Source: an uncultured Lachnospiraceae bacterium (GTDB taxonomy: Bacteria; Bacillota; Clostridia; Lachnospirales; Lachnospiraceae). Taken from it: 64,000 nucleotides of DNA. The notes under the pieces were generated by a model. The model saw only the letters and a list, made by a program, of their open reading frames with translations, had not been told where the DNA came from and ran no database searches. The stretch is taken from positions 69,842-133,841 of the forward strand of contig CAJUNP010000003.1 in NCBI GenBank assembly GCA_910587935.1, read 5' to 3'. Shown in pieces: positions 45,074 to 54,754 of this stretch. Within the stretch, counting starts at the first letter, position 1; every line of letters starts with the position of its first letter. The position numbers and the translations under genes are program-made.

Positions 45074-47356
45074 ATGAAAAAGAGTAGAGGTATTTTAATT
45101 CTGCTTGTCATGGCGTTGCTTTTGGGAGGACTTTCCTATGTGGCGGTTCAGGGCGTGGGAGCAGAAAAAACAGGGTCGGCATCCAGCATAAAACTGGGTT
45201 TGGACTTAGCAGGCGGCGTAAGTATAACTTACCGGGTCGTAGGGGAGGAAAAACCGGATTCCGAAGATATGGAGGATACGATCTACAAGCTGCAGCAGCG
45301 TGTGGAGGGGTACAGCACGGAAGCGGTCGTATATCAGGAAGGCAATGACAGAATTAATATAGAAATTCCCGGTGTCAACGATGCCAATATTATTCTGGAG
45401 GAATTGGGAAAGCCGGGTTCTTTGTACTTTATTGCACAGAAAGACAGCGAGGGGAATTTGAATTATACATCCTCTTCAACGGTAAACGCGGACGGAACTT
45501 ACTCTAACGTATATTCCCTCAATAAGACCCTGGAGGAACTGGAGGCGGACGGATCGATTGTGCTGGTCGGCAATGATGTCAGCGACGCGCAGGGCGGTTA
45601 CCGTACCGATGAAATGCAGAATCAGGAAGCGGTGGTACAGCTGGAGCTGACAGCGGAAGGCGCACAGAAGTTTGCGGCTGCAACGGAAAAAGCATATCAG
45701 GGCGGAGAGACCATCGCCATTTATTATGATTACAGTGAAAACGAAAGCGAAAACTTTATCAGCGTTCCGAGAGTAAATGCGGTTATTAATACGGGAAGCG
45801 CCGAAATTAACGGAATGGCCAGCCTGGAAGAGGCAAGAAGGATTGCATCTACCATTCGTATCGGCGGTTTGAAGCTGGAACTGGAAGAGCTTCATTCCAA
45901 AGTAGTAGGCGCGCAGTTGGGTTCCGATGCAATCCGGACAAGCCTTCTTGCGGCGGCGGTAGGGCTTGCCATAGTCATAATTATTATGATCGCCGTTTAT
46001 TTTCTGCCCGGTCTGACGGCAGGAATTGCTTTATGTTTGTACTCTGTTTTAATTGTGATTCTTTTAGACGGATTTGATATGACTCTGACGCTTCCGGGTG
46101 TGGCTGGTATTATTCTTTCCGTAGGTATGGCGGTGGACGCAAACGTGATTATTTTTGCCCGGATTCGGGAAGAACTTGCAACCGGAAAAACTGTTAAATC
46201 CGCCGTTAAAATCGGGTTTGACAAAGCTTTGTCCGCTATTATTGACGGAAATGTAACGACTTTGATTGCAGCGTTTGTTCTGTGGTTTAAGGGCACAGGC
46301 TCCGTAAAAGGTTTTGCCCAGACGCTGGTGCTTGGCATTGTACTCTCCATGTTTACGGCATTGTTCGTTACAAGAGTTCTTTTGAATGCGTTCTATGCAA
46401 TCGGATTTACCGATATGAAATGGTACGGCGTTGGGAAAGAAAAAAAGACAAAAGATTTCCTTTCCAAAAAAGCGATCTTTTTTGCCGTTTCGCTGGTTGT
46501 GATTGCAGGCGGTTTCGTATTTATGGGAGTCCATAAAATGCAGGGAGGAAATACCCTGAATTACAGTCTTGAGTTTATTGGCGGAGCGTCCACAAACGTT
46601 ACGTTTAAGGAAGACATGAGCATTGAAGCGCTGGATTCCGAGGTGGTTCCTCTTCTCGAAGAAATTACGGGAGACGGTAACGTACAGTCTCAGAAAGTGC
46701 AGGGAACCAATGAGGTAATCTTTAAAACACGTACTCTGACCGTAGATGAACGTGAGCAGATGGCCAATATGCTGACAGAACGGTTTGGGGTAGATGAAAA
46801 TACCATTGTCGTAGAGAATATCAGTTCCACGATCAGTAATGAAATGAAAAAAGATACCATTATCGCGGTAGTAATAGCCGTTGTTCTGATGCTGATTTAT
46901 ATTCGAATCCGTTTCAGCGATATTCGTTTCGGTATCAGCAGCGTTGCCGCATTGCTGCACGACGTGCTGGTAGTTCTGGCGTTTTATGCGGTGGCGAGAG
47001 TTTCGGTAGGAAGTACTTTTATTGCCTGCCTGTTGACGATTGTCGGATATTCCATTAATGCAACCATCGTAATTTTTGACCGAATCCGTGAGAACATGGC
47101 GGCTGCTGCAAGGATAACCGACTTGAAGGAACTGGTGAACCGGAGTATTTCACAGACTTTATCCAGAAGTATCTTTACGTCGCTGACTACTTTCATTATG
47201 GTTGCCGCGTTGTATGTGTTCGGTGTGACGTCAATTCGTGAATTTGCGCTTCCGCTGATGGTAGGTATCGTCTGCGGAACATATTCTTCCGTATGCTTAA
47301 CGGGCGCTATGTGGTATTTGCTGCGGAATAAGTTTGCGCCAAAAGCAAAAGCGTAA
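45074..47356 (+). CDS. secDF: Protein translocase subunit SecDF (fused)
   Basis: A 760-residue fusion of SecD and SecF, which uses the proton gradient to assist Sec export. The SecD half spans residues ~1-460 with GLDLAGGVS near the start, a large outer domain and the membrane block LPGVAGIILSVGMAVDANVIIFARIREEL. The SecF half follows with NYSLEFIGGAS and YSINATIVIFDRIREN. Twelve membrane spans are expected. AAAGGAG precedes the ATG. It follows scfB closely and ends with a hairpin. Confidence 0.96.
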   Translation: MKKSRGILILLVMALLLGGLSYVAVQGVGAEKTGSASSIKLGLDLAGGVSITYRVVGEEKPDSEDMEDTIYKLQQRVEGYSTEAVVYQEGNDRINIEIPGVNDANIILEELGKPGSLYFIAQKDSEGNLNYTSSSTVNADGTYSNVYSLNKTLEELEADGSIVLVGNDVSDAQGGYRTDEMQNQEAVVQLELTAEGAQKFAAATEKAYQGGETIAIYYDYSENESENFISVPRVNAVINTGSAEINGMASLEEARRIASTIRIGGLKLELEELHSKVVGAQLGSDAIRTSLLAAAVGLAIVIIIMIAVYFLPGLTAGIALCLYSVLIVILLDGFDMTLTLPGVAGIILSVGMAVDANVIIFARIREELATGKTVKSAVKIGFDKALSAIIDGNVTTLIAAFVLWFKGTGSVKGFAQTLVLGIVLSMFTALFVTRVLLNAFYAIGFTDMKWYGVGKEKKTKDFLSKKAIFFAVSLVVIAGGFVFMGVHKMQGGNTLNYSLEFIGGASTNVTFKEDMSIEALDSEVVPLLEEITGDGNVQSQKVQGTNEVIFKTRTLTVDEREQMANMLTERFGVDENTIVVENISSTISNEMKKDTIIAVVIAVVLMLIYIRIRFSDIRFGISSVAALLHDVLVVLAFYAVARVSVGSTFIACLLTIVGYSINATIVIFDRIRENMAAAARITDLKELVNRSISQTLSRSIFTSLTTFIMVAALYVFGVTSIREFALPLMVGIVCGTYSSVCLTGAMWYLLRNKFAPKAKA

Positions 47357-47390
47357 TAAGGGCAATAAAAAGGAACGGATAAGTGTAATT

Positions 47391-47426
47391 CAGGGAGTAT
47401 CTTTTTCATTAAGATGCTCCCTGTTT
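47391..47426 (+). terminator. Terminator after secDF
   Basis: A 13-bp stem with one G-U pair (47391-47403 with 47411-47423), followed by TTTCC. It lies 35 bases after the secDF stop and before the recJ ribosome site. Confidence 0.6.
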
Positions 47427-47454
47427 CCTTGCGTGTAACAGGAAAGGCAAAGAT

Positions 47455-49230
47455 ATGGATACAAATGCGGAAAAATGGATGGTGGCCGCCAAAAAGGCAG
47501 ATTTTACAAAAATTGCGGAGGAGTTCGGAATCAGTCCCGTGCTGGCGAGAATTATCCGGAACCGTGACGTGGAAGGATCGGAAGAAATCCATAAGTTTTT
47601 ATATGGAAGCAAAAGGGATTTATATGAACCGGAGCTGTTAAAGGATATGGAAAAAGGAATTGCCCTTTTAGAAGAAGCGGTTGCAGACCGGAAAAAAATC
47701 CGCGTAATCGGCGATTATGATGTGGACGGAATCTGTGCGGCCCATATTTTTTGCAGCGGTCTTAAAAAAGCGGGAGCATTGGTTGATACGGCGATTCCCC
47801 ATCGGAAAAAAGACGGGTACGGGCTGAATGAGCATTTAATACGCGAAGCCAAAGAGGATGGCTGCGAACTGATCGTTACGTGTGATAACGGAATAGCGGC
47901 CAGGGAATCCGTTACCCTGGCAAAAGAACTTGAGATGCAGGTGCTTGTGACGGATCATCATGAGGTGCCGTATACGGAGGAAGAAGGAAAGCGCCGGGAG
48001 ATACTGCCGGAAGCGGACGCCGTTATCGATCCGAAGCAGGAAGGCTGTGCCTACCCGTTTCCGGGAATCTGCGGCGCCGTAGTGGCGTTAAAGGTAATAC
48101 AGGCATTTTTCAGGAAAACGGACCGGGAGAGGGAAGAAGAGATTGTGGATACATTTCTTCCTTTTGCGGCTTTTGCCACGGTTTGCGACGTGATGGAACT
48201 GCGCGATGAAAACAGGCTGATTGTAAAAGAAGGATTGAAGCGTCTGCGTTTATTGCCCTGCATCGGACTGCGTGCGCTGATGCAGGTAAACGGTCTGGAA
48301 CCCGCACGGCTGAACGCATATCATCTGGGTTTTGTACTCGGTCCCTGCATCAATTCCACGGGGCGGCTGGATACGGCTATAAGGGCGCTGGAGCTTTTAC
48401 AGTGCACAGATTTGCCGGAAGCGGTGAACCTGGCTTCTGAATTGAAAGAATTAAACGACAGCCGGAAAGCCATGACGGTAAAAGCCGTGGAGGAAGCAAA
48501 AGAACGGATCGTGAAAGAAGGACTGGCAGGAGATAAGGTGCTGGTAGTATATCTGCCGGACTGCCATGAGAGTCTGGCAGGGATTATTGCGGGACGTCTG
48601 CGGGAAGTTTATAATAAGCCGGTCTTTGTGCTCACCGATTCGGAAGACGGAGTGAAAGGGTCAGGACGATCTATTGATGCATATCATATGTTTGAAGAAA
48701 TGGTAAAGTGCGGGGGGTGTTTTACAAAATTCGGAGGACATAAAATGGCGGCAGGCCTGTCAATGGAAAAAGAAAAGATCGGTCTTTTCAGAACCTGTTT
48801 AAACGAGCGGTGCGGTCTGAAACAGGAGGATTATGTCCGTAAGGTACATATCGATGTTCCTATGCCTTTATCTTATGCCGATCTGGATCTGGCTATGCAG
48901 ATGGAATTGCTGGAACCCTTTGGAACAGCTAATCCCAAACCCCTGTTTGCGCAGAAAGACGTAATTTTTATGCAGGGAAGAAAAATGGGAGCAAATGGGA
49001 ATTTTGCCAGATACGGCGTACTGGATGATACAGGAAAGAAAAAAGAGCTTGTTTATTTTGGAGACCTGGAAAAATTTCACACATTTTTACAGGGAAAGTA
49101 CGGACAGGACGCGGTGCGCACCCTTTATGCGGAGGGCGGCAGATATCCTGTAAGCATTACGTACCAAATTGGTGTGAATGTGTACCGGGGCGCACAAAAC
49201 CTGCAGATTGTCATGCAGGATTATATGTAA
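47455..49230 (+). CDS. recJ: Single-stranded-DNA-specific exonuclease RecJ
   Basis: A 591-residue RecJ, a 5'-3' exonuclease used in recombination and repair. The DHH phosphoesterase motifs are visible: VIGDYDVDGICAAHI, VTCDNGIAARES and VTDHHEVPY; the later KFGGHKMAAGLS is the DHHA1 motif, and an OB-fold C-terminus with the conserved LLEPFGTANPKPLF. The ATG at 47455 is preceded by AGGAAAGG. A terminator follows at 49252. Confidence 0.94.
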   Translation: MDTNAEKWMVAAKKADFTKIAEEFGISPVLARIIRNRDVEGSEEIHKFLYGSKRDLYEPELLKDMEKGIALLEEAVADRKKIRVIGDYDVDGICAAHIFCSGLKKAGALVDTAIPHRKKDGYGLNEHLIREAKEDGCELIVTCDNGIAARESVTLAKELEMQVLVTDHHEVPYTEEEGKRREILPEADAVIDPKQEGCAYPFPGICGAVVALKVIQAFFRKTDREREEEIVDTFLPFAAFATVCDVMELRDENRLIVKEGLKRLRLLPCIGLRALMQVNGLEPARLNAYHLGFVLGPCINSTGRLDTAIRALELLQCTDLPEAVNLASELKELNDSRKAMTVKAVEEAKERIVKEGLAGDKVLVVYLPDCHESLAGIIAGRLREVYNKPVFVLTDSEDGVKGSGRSIDAYHMFEEMVKCGGCFTKFGGHKMAAGLSMEKEKIGLFRTCLNERCGLKQEDYVRKVHIDVPMPLSYADLDLAMQMELLEPFGTANPKPLFAQKDVIFMQGRKMGANGNFARYGVLDDTGKKKELVYFGDLEKFHTFLQGKYGQDAVRTLYAEGGRYPVSITYQIGVNVYRGAQNLQIVMQDYM

Positions 49231-49251
49231 GGCATCCTTTTTAAGACAATA

Positions 49252-49281
49252 CAAAAAACCCGGACGAATCCAGGTTTTTTG
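49252..49281 (+). terminator. Terminator after recJ
   Basis: Inverted repeat 49252-49260 with 49273-49281, extended by a GGA/TCC inner stem after a mismatch; the right arm ends in TTTTTT. It lies 22 bases after the recJ stop. Confidence 0.7.
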
Positions 49282-49302
49282 CGATTTTCTTATGAGGGGG
49301 GA

Positions 49303-49341
49303 GATAGTGAGTTCATCAACTATCTGTATATTACTATACAG
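49303..49341 (+). repeat. Two adjacent small stem-loops between recJ and murE
   Basis: GATAGT (49303-49308) pairs with ACTATC (49319-49324), and CTGTATA (49324-49330) pairs with TATACAG (49335-49341). They lie outside any gene, upstream of the murE promoter. No known riboswitch was recognised. Confidence 0.4.
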
Positions 49342-49429
49342 AGAAAATGTGTTCAAAATGTGTTTAATTTGTAATGAATTTATAAAAAAATCCTTAACCA
49401 AAAAGAAAATGTACGGCAGACGGGAAAAG

Positions 49430-49458
49430 TTGAAAATCGTGTCTGCCTGTGCTATCTT
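49430..49458 (+). promoter_or_regulatory. murE promoter with flanking inverted repeat
   Basis: TTGAAA (49430-49435) and TATCTT (49453-49458) are 17 bases apart. An inverted repeat GGCAGAC (49415-49421) / GTCTGCC (49441-49447) brackets the -35 element and could be an operator. Confidence 0.5.
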
Positions 49459-49510
49459 TATAGGGTAGCGTCGTGCATGTTCTGGCTGAATAAAATAAAG
49501 AAGGTGTGCT

Positions 49511-51028
49511 ATGAAGCTGCAAAATCTGTTACAAAAGCTGGATTACGAGTGTGTTTGCGGCAGTCTGGAAACGGAGATTTCCAAAATATGCTGCGATTCC
49601 AGACAGGCGGTTTCAGGGAGCCTGTTTGTCTGTATAAAAGGTACGGATTATGACGGTCACGATTTTGCAAGGAAAGCAGTGGAGTCGGGAGCGTCAGCCC
49701 TGGTGACGGATGATAAGGAAGCGTTGGAAGAACTGGCAAAGGATTTTACGGAAACGACCGTGATACAGGTCGAATCCGCCAGATACGCACTGGCTTATCT
49801 GGCCGCCGCTTTTTTCGGAGAGCCGGCGGGCCGGCTAACCACAATCGGCATTACAGGAACGAAAGGAAAGACAACGACGGCTTATCTTGTCCGATCCGTT
49901 TTGGAACAGGCGGGTTTAAGGACAGGGGTGATCGGCACAATCGAAACTATTATAGGAAAAGAACGGATTCCTTCCGTCAATACGACTCCGGGTCCGCTTC
50001 TTTTACAGGAATATCTGTACCGGATGGCTGAAGCGGGGATGGACGCCGTAGTTATGGAGGTATCTTCCCAGGGTCTGAAGATGTGCAGAACGGAAGGTTT
50101 CATTTTTGACTACGGCATATTTACCAATCTGGGGGAGGATCATATCGGACCGGGGGAGCATCGGGATATGGAAGAATATGTCGCCTGCAAAAGTCTTTTG
50201 TTCCGCCAATGCAGAGTGGGCATTATAAACTGTGACGATCCCCAGTGGCAGCGTGTAGTCCGGGACCATACCTGCAGGATAGAAACATATGGTTTTGATA
50301 AAAATGCGGATTATCGGGCGCAGAACTATCGTCTGTATTCGGGACACGGAGCGCTTTCTACGGAATTCGAGGTAAAAAAACAAGGGAACGATTATGGGAA
50401 TGATTCCGGCGGCGGGGAAGAAGCATTTGTTTTTCAGACATCCACGCCGGGAAAATTCAGCGTTTATAACGGTCTGGCGGCGATTGCCATTTGCGATCAT
50501 TTTGGCGTCGATCCCCAAACGGTATGGAACGCTCTCAAAAATGCCTGTGTCAAAGGCAGAATGGAGATCGTAGAAACCGGCAGGGATTATACCATATTAA
50601 TTGATTATGCACATAACGCCATGAGTCTGAAAAGTCTTTTAGAGACTCTGCGGGAATACAAACCTGCGAGGCTGGTATGCCTTTTTGGCTGCGGTGGGAA
50701 CCGGTCGGGACTGCGGCGGCTTGAGATGGGAGAAGCCAGCGGACAGCTGGCGGATTATACGATTATTACTTCGGATAATCCCCGCTATGAAGAACCGGAG
50801 AAGATCCTGGCGGATATTGAAAAGGGAATCATTCCTACCGGAGGCGCGTATACTGTAATCTGCGACCGCAGAGAGGCGATCGCCTACGGAATGAAGAACG
50901 CCGGGGCCGGAGATATTCTGGTGCTTGCGGGAAAAGGACATGAAGAATACCAGGAGATCAAAGGAAAAAAATATCCTATGGACGAGCGGGAAATTATCCG
51001 TGGGATTTTGGAGAAGGAGCCTGCATGA
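49511..51028 (+). CDS. murE: UDP-N-acetylmuramoyl-tripeptide synthetase MurE (meso-DAP type)
   Basis: A 505-residue Mur ligase adding the third residue to UDP-MurNAc-L-Ala-D-Glu. The ATP site GITGTKGKTTTAYL lies near 115-125, TTPGPLLLQ follows, and the C-terminal DNPRYEEP holds the DNPR motif that selects meso-diaminopimelate. The length is normal. AAGGTG lies before the ATG. The stop overlaps priA as ATGA, so it is the first gene of the operon to rsgA. Confidence 0.95.
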   Translation: MKLQNLLQKLDYECVCGSLETEISKICCDSRQAVSGSLFVCIKGTDYDGHDFARKAVESGASALVTDDKEALEELAKDFTETTVIQVESARYALAYLAAAFFGEPAGRLTTIGITGTKGKTTTAYLVRSVLEQAGLRTGVIGTIETIIGKERIPSVNTTPGPLLLQEYLYRMAEAGMDAVVMEVSSQGLKMCRTEGFIFDYGIFTNLGEDHIGPGEHRDMEEYVACKSLLFRQCRVGIINCDDPQWQRVVRDHTCRIETYGFDKNADYRAQNYRLYSGHGALSTEFEVKKQGNDYGNDSGGGEEAFVFQTSTPGKFSVYNGLAAIAICDHFGVDPQTVWNALKNACVKGRMEIVETGRDYTILIDYAHNAMSLKSLLETLREYKPARLVCLFGCGGNRSGLRRLEMGEASGQLADYTIITSDNPRYEEPEKILADIEKGIIPTGGAYTVICDRREAIAYGMKNAGAGDILVLAGKGHEEYQEIKGKKYPMDEREIIRGILEKEPA

Positions 51029-53274
51029 AAGGGAAATATGCCAATATTATCATAGAGATTGCCCATGAGAAGCTGGACCGGCCTTTTCAGTACCGGATTC
51101 CCGAAAGACTGCAGGGCAAAATCAGTCCGGGGATTTGTGTGATCATTCCCTTTGGTAACGGCAATAAACAGATCCGGGGTTACGTCATAGAGGTGACGGA
51201 CACCCCGGAATTTGAAACGGAGCGGATGAAGGAGATAGCCGGAAGGGCGGAGGGCAGCCTTGCGGTGGAAGAAAAACTCATCTGCCTTGCGGCATGGATG
51301 CGGGAGCACTACGGTTCCACCATGATTCAGGCGTTAAAAACCGTACTGCCCGTGAGAAAAAAAGTACGCAGCCTGGAAAAAAAGGAGATTCGCCTGCGCC
51401 TGAACGAGGACGAGGCCAGACAGGCGTATGCGGAGTGTGTGAGAAAAAGCCGGACGGCAAGGGCGCGACTTCTGGAAGAACTGTTAAAATGCGGCAGTCT
51501 GCCCTATGAGCTTGTAACGGGCAAGTTAAATGTCGCCGCCGCTTCCATAAAGGGCATGGAGGATATGGGGTGGATTCAGATTCTGTCGGACCGGGTGTAC
51601 CGTAATCCCTTCCGAAAAGAAGGAACCGTTTCGGAACGCAAGACATTAAGCGAAGGGCAGGAGCGGATCGTACGTGAAATTCTGAAAGATTATGACGGCG
51701 GAAAAAGAGGAACTTATCTGCTCCACGGAATTACCGGAAGCGGTAAAACAGAAGTCTACATGGAGCTGATCAGTGAGATTATAAACAGGGGAAAACAGGC
51801 GATTCTGCTGATTCCCGAAATTGCCCTGACATATCAGACTGTCCTGCGTTTTTACAGGCGATTTGGAGACCGGGTGTCGGTGATGAATTCCACCTTGTCC
51901 CAGGGAGAAAAATATGATCAGTGCGAGCGGGCCAAAAAGGGTGAACTGGATGTGATTATCGGCCCCCGTTCCGCACTGTTTACGCCGTTTGAGAATCTGG
52001 GCCTGATTTTTATTGATGAAGAGCATGAAAGCAGCTATAAAAGCGAAGTGATGCCAAGGTATCATGCGAGAGAGACCGCCGAAAAGCTGGCAAAGCTTCA
52101 TAACGCAAGTCTGATACTGGGATCGGCGACGCCCTCTTTAGAATCCTACGAAAGAGCAAAGCGGGGGGAATACCGTAAATTCGAATTAAAGGAGCGGCTG
52201 ACGGGCGGCTGCCTGCCTGCGGTTTATACCGTTGATTTGCGGGAAGAATTAAGACAGGGAAACCGTTCCGTTTTCAGCCTGAAACTGCAGGAATTGTTAA
52301 AGGAACGGCTGCAGCGGGGAGAACAGTCCATGCTGTTTCTGAACCGCAGAGGCTACGCAGGGTTTATTTCCTGCCGCGCCTGCGGACATGTCATGAAATG
52401 TCCGCACTGCGATGTGTCTCTTTCCGAGCATAAAAACGGAAAATTAATATGTCATTATTGCGGATACGGTACAAATCGTGTTAAAATATGTCCTGAGTGC
52501 GGTTCCAAGTATATTTCCGGATTTCGGGCAGGAACCCAGCAGGTAGAAGAAAAATTGAAAGAGTTATTCCCACGGGCGGGGATCTTGCGCATGGACGCGG
52601 ATACGACCAGAAGCAAAGACAGCTATGAGAGGATCCTTTCCGCTTTTGCCAATCAGGAAGCGGATATTCTGGTAGGAACCCAGATGATTGTTAAGGGGCA
52701 TGATTTTCCTAATGTAACGCTGGTGGGAATACTGGCCGCGGACATGTCTTTGGCGTCGGGGGATTACCGGAGCGCCGAGAGGACCTTTCAGCTTTTGACC
52801 CAGGCGGCGGGCCGGGCAGGAAGAGGCGTAAAGCCGGGGGAGGTTGTCATTCAGACATACCAGCCGGAACATTATGCCATTGTGCATGCCGCCAGACAGG
52901 ATTACCGGTCCTTTTATGAAGAGGAGATTTTGTACCGGGAAATGATGCAGTATCCGCCCGTATATCATATGTTTGCCGTGCTTGCCGCTTCCCGGGACGA
53001 AGCGGGGGCGGGAGCTCTTGCGGACAGGCTGGCCGGGGCCGCGGACGCATTTGCAAAAGAGAATCAGAAGATGCCGGGAACGATACGGATTATCGGGCCT
53101 GCGCCGGCATGGATCGGTAAGGTGAACGACATTTACCGCAGTGTTTTTTATATAAAATGTAAGGACTACGAAGTGCTGATCCGGATTAAGGATTGTCTGG
53201 AGCGGTATTTGAAGGAAAATCCTTTGAGAGAAGAAACGGTACAGTTTGATTTTGATCCGCTGAATCAGCTTTAG
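51025..53274 (+). CDS. priA: Primosomal protein N' (PriA helicase)
   Basis: A 749-residue superfamily 2 helicase that restarts stalled forks by loading the replicative helicase. The N-terminal 3'-DNA-binding domain is followed by Walker A HGITGSGKTEVY, DEEH, a zinc-binding set of eight cysteines (CRACGHVMKCPHC...CHYCG...CPECGS) and the C-terminal VGTQMIVKGHDFPNVTLV block. The length is normal. It overlaps murE by four bases. Confidence 0.95.
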   Translation: MKGKYANIIIEIAHEKLDRPFQYRIPERLQGKISPGICVIIPFGNGNKQIRGYVIEVTDTPEFETERMKEIAGRAEGSLAVEEKLICLAAWMREHYGSTMIQALKTVLPVRKKVRSLEKKEIRLRLNEDEARQAYAECVRKSRTARARLLEELLKCGSLPYELVTGKLNVAAASIKGMEDMGWIQILSDRVYRNPFRKEGTVSERKTLSEGQERIVREILKDYDGGKRGTYLLHGITGSGKTEVYMELISEIINRGKQAILLIPEIALTYQTVLRFYRRFGDRVSVMNSTLSQGEKYDQCERAKKGELDVIIGPRSALFTPFENLGLIFIDEEHESSYKSEVMPRYHARETAEKLAKLHNASLILGSATPSLESYERAKRGEYRKFELKERLTGGCLPAVYTVDLREELRQGNRSVFSLKLQELLKERLQRGEQSMLFLNRRGYAGFISCRACGHVMKCPHCDVSLSEHKNGKLICHYCGYGTNRVKICPECGSKYISGFRAGTQQVEEKLKELFPRAGILRMDADTTRSKDSYERILSAFANQEADILVGTQMIVKGHDFPNVTLVGILAADMSLASGDYRSAERTFQLLTQAAGRAGRGVKPGEVVIQTYQPEHYAIVHAARQDYRSFYEEEILYREMMQYPPVYHMFAVLAASRDEAGAGALADRLAGAADAFAKENQKMPGTIRIIGPAPAWIGKVNDIYRSVFYIKCKDYEVLIRIKDCLERYLKENPLREETVQFDFDPLNQL

Positions 53275-53313
53275 AATCAGGCGGGGAATAAAAAGAAAGG
53301 CATGGGAAGTAAA

Positions 53314-53808
53314 ATGGCAATCAGGAATATCAGACAAATCGGAGACGAAGTACTGACCAAAAAATGTAAAGAAGTGACGCAGATGACAGAGCGTACCCGG
53401 GAGTTGATCGAGGATATGCTGGAAACGATGTATGAAGCTAACGGAGTGGGACTTGCAGCACCTCAGGTAGGGATTCTGAAACGGATCGTGGTAATCGACG
53501 TAACGGGCGAGGATCCCCATGTTCTGATTAATCCCCGGATTGTAGAGACAGACGGAGAACAGACCGGTCCGGAGGGATGTCTAAGCGTTCCGGGTAAAAG
53601 CGGCGTGGTGACGAGACCCGCTTATGTGAAGGCCATTGCGATGGATGTCAATATGCAGTCTTATGAACTGGAAGGCACGGAACTGCTGGCAAGGGCGATC
53701 TGTCATGAACTGGAGCATTTGGACGGCCATTTGTATGTGGAAAGAGTGGAAGGGCCTTTGCAGGATGTGACGGCGGAAGACGAGGAAGACGGCGATACGG
53801 AGGAATAA
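53314..53808 (+). CDS. def: Peptide deformylase
   Basis: A 164-residue metallo-enzyme removing the formyl group from nascent proteins. The three motifs are complete: GVGLAAPQVG, EGCLSVPG and HELEHLDG. The ATG at 53314 follows GGGAAG; the in-frame ATG at 53302 is an alternative start but has its purine-rich site only one base away. fmt follows within 2 bases. Confidence 0.95.
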   Translation: MAIRNIRQIGDEVLTKKCKEVTQMTERTRELIEDMLETMYEANGVGLAAPQVGILKRIVVIDVTGEDPHVLINPRIVETDGEQTGPEGCLSVPGKSGVVTRPAYVKAIAMDVNMQSYELEGTELLARAICHELEHLDGHLYVERVEGPLQDVTAEDEEDGDTEE

Positions 53809-53810
53809 AC

Positions 53811-54752
53811 TTGAAAATAATTTTTATGGGTACGCCCGATTTTGCGGCGGGCGCGTTGAAAGCGATTGCGGAAGCCGGACATCAGGTTACGGCGGTGGTT
53901 ACGCAGCCGGACAGACAAAAGGGAAGAGGAAAAGAAATTGCGTATCCGCCGGTGAAGGAATATGCGCTGGTGCAGGGGATTCCCGTTTTGCAGCCGGTGC
54001 GGATCAAAGCGCCGGAGGCTGTGGAAGAATTGAAAAAGTATGAAGCGGACGTATATGTGGTGGCTGCGTTCGGCCAGATTCTGTCGAAGCAGATTCTTAC
54101 TATCCCGAGGTTTGGATGCATTAACATTCATGCTTCTTTATTGCCGAAATACCGCGGAGCGGCGCCGATTCCCTGGGCAATTTTGAACGGAGACGCCAAA
54201 ACCGGCGTTACGATTATGCAGATGGACGAAGGCATGGACACGGGAGACATGCTGCTGAAACGGGAAATTCCCATTGAGGAAAACGATACGGCGGACAGCC
54301 TTCACGACAAGCTGATGCTTTTGGGAGCCGAATTGATTACGGAAGCCCTGCCCCGGCTGGAAGCCGGAGAATTGATACCGGAAAAGCAGAGGGAAGAAGA
54401 AGCGACGCATGTAGGGAAGCTCGATAAGAATTTTGGATATATTATATGGCAGGAAAGCGCGGAACTGCTTGCCAGAAAGGTGCGGGGACTTCATTCCTGG
54501 CCGGGCGCTTACACCTTTTTCAAGGGGAAACGCCTGAAAATCCGGGATGCCGCGGCTTTGCAGGAAAATACGGGGCAAAGCTGCGGTCGGGTGTGCCGGG
54601 TAGATAAAGAAGCGTTTTACGTACAGACCGGCGAAGGAATACTTCGCGTTACCGGAGTACAGATAGAAGGAAAAAGGGCGATGAGCGTCAGGGAGTTTCT
54701 TCTGGGTTATGCAGTACAACCGGGAGAGTTTCTGGGAAAAGAGGAGGTATAG
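53811..54752 (+). CDS. fmt: Methionyl-tRNA formyltransferase
   Basis: A 313-residue enzyme that formylates initiator methionyl-tRNA. Motifs are IIFMGTPDFAAGAL at the start, NIHASLLPKYRGAAPI with the formyl-binding region, and a C-terminal OB-like domain (GLHSWPGAYTF). The start codon is TTG with GGAGG eight bases ahead. The def-fmt pairing is widely conserved. Confidence 0.95.
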   Translation: MKIIFMGTPDFAAGALKAIAEAGHQVTAVVTQPDRQKGRGKEIAYPPVKEYALVQGIPVLQPVRIKAPEAVEELKKYEADVYVVAAFGQILSKQILTIPRFGCINIHASLLPKYRGAAPIPWAILNGDAKTGVTIMQMDEGMDTGDMLLKREIPIEENDTADSLHDKLMLLGAELITEALPRLEAGELIPEKQREEEATHVGKLDKNFGYIIWQESAELLARKVRGLHSWPGAYTFFKGKRLKIRDAAALQENTGQSCGRVCRVDKEAFYVQTGEGILRVTGVQIEGKRAMSVREFLLGYAVQPGEFLGKEEV

Positions 54753-54754
54753 GA

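Noticed and set aside
46064..46960. Long open frame on the minus strand inside secDF
   Set aside because: It is antisense to a strongly conserved gene, has no ribosome site and no recognisable domain; it is a codon-bias shadow.
52564..53520. Long open frame on the minus strand over priA and def
   Set aside because: It crosses two conserved genes on the other strand and lacks a start context.
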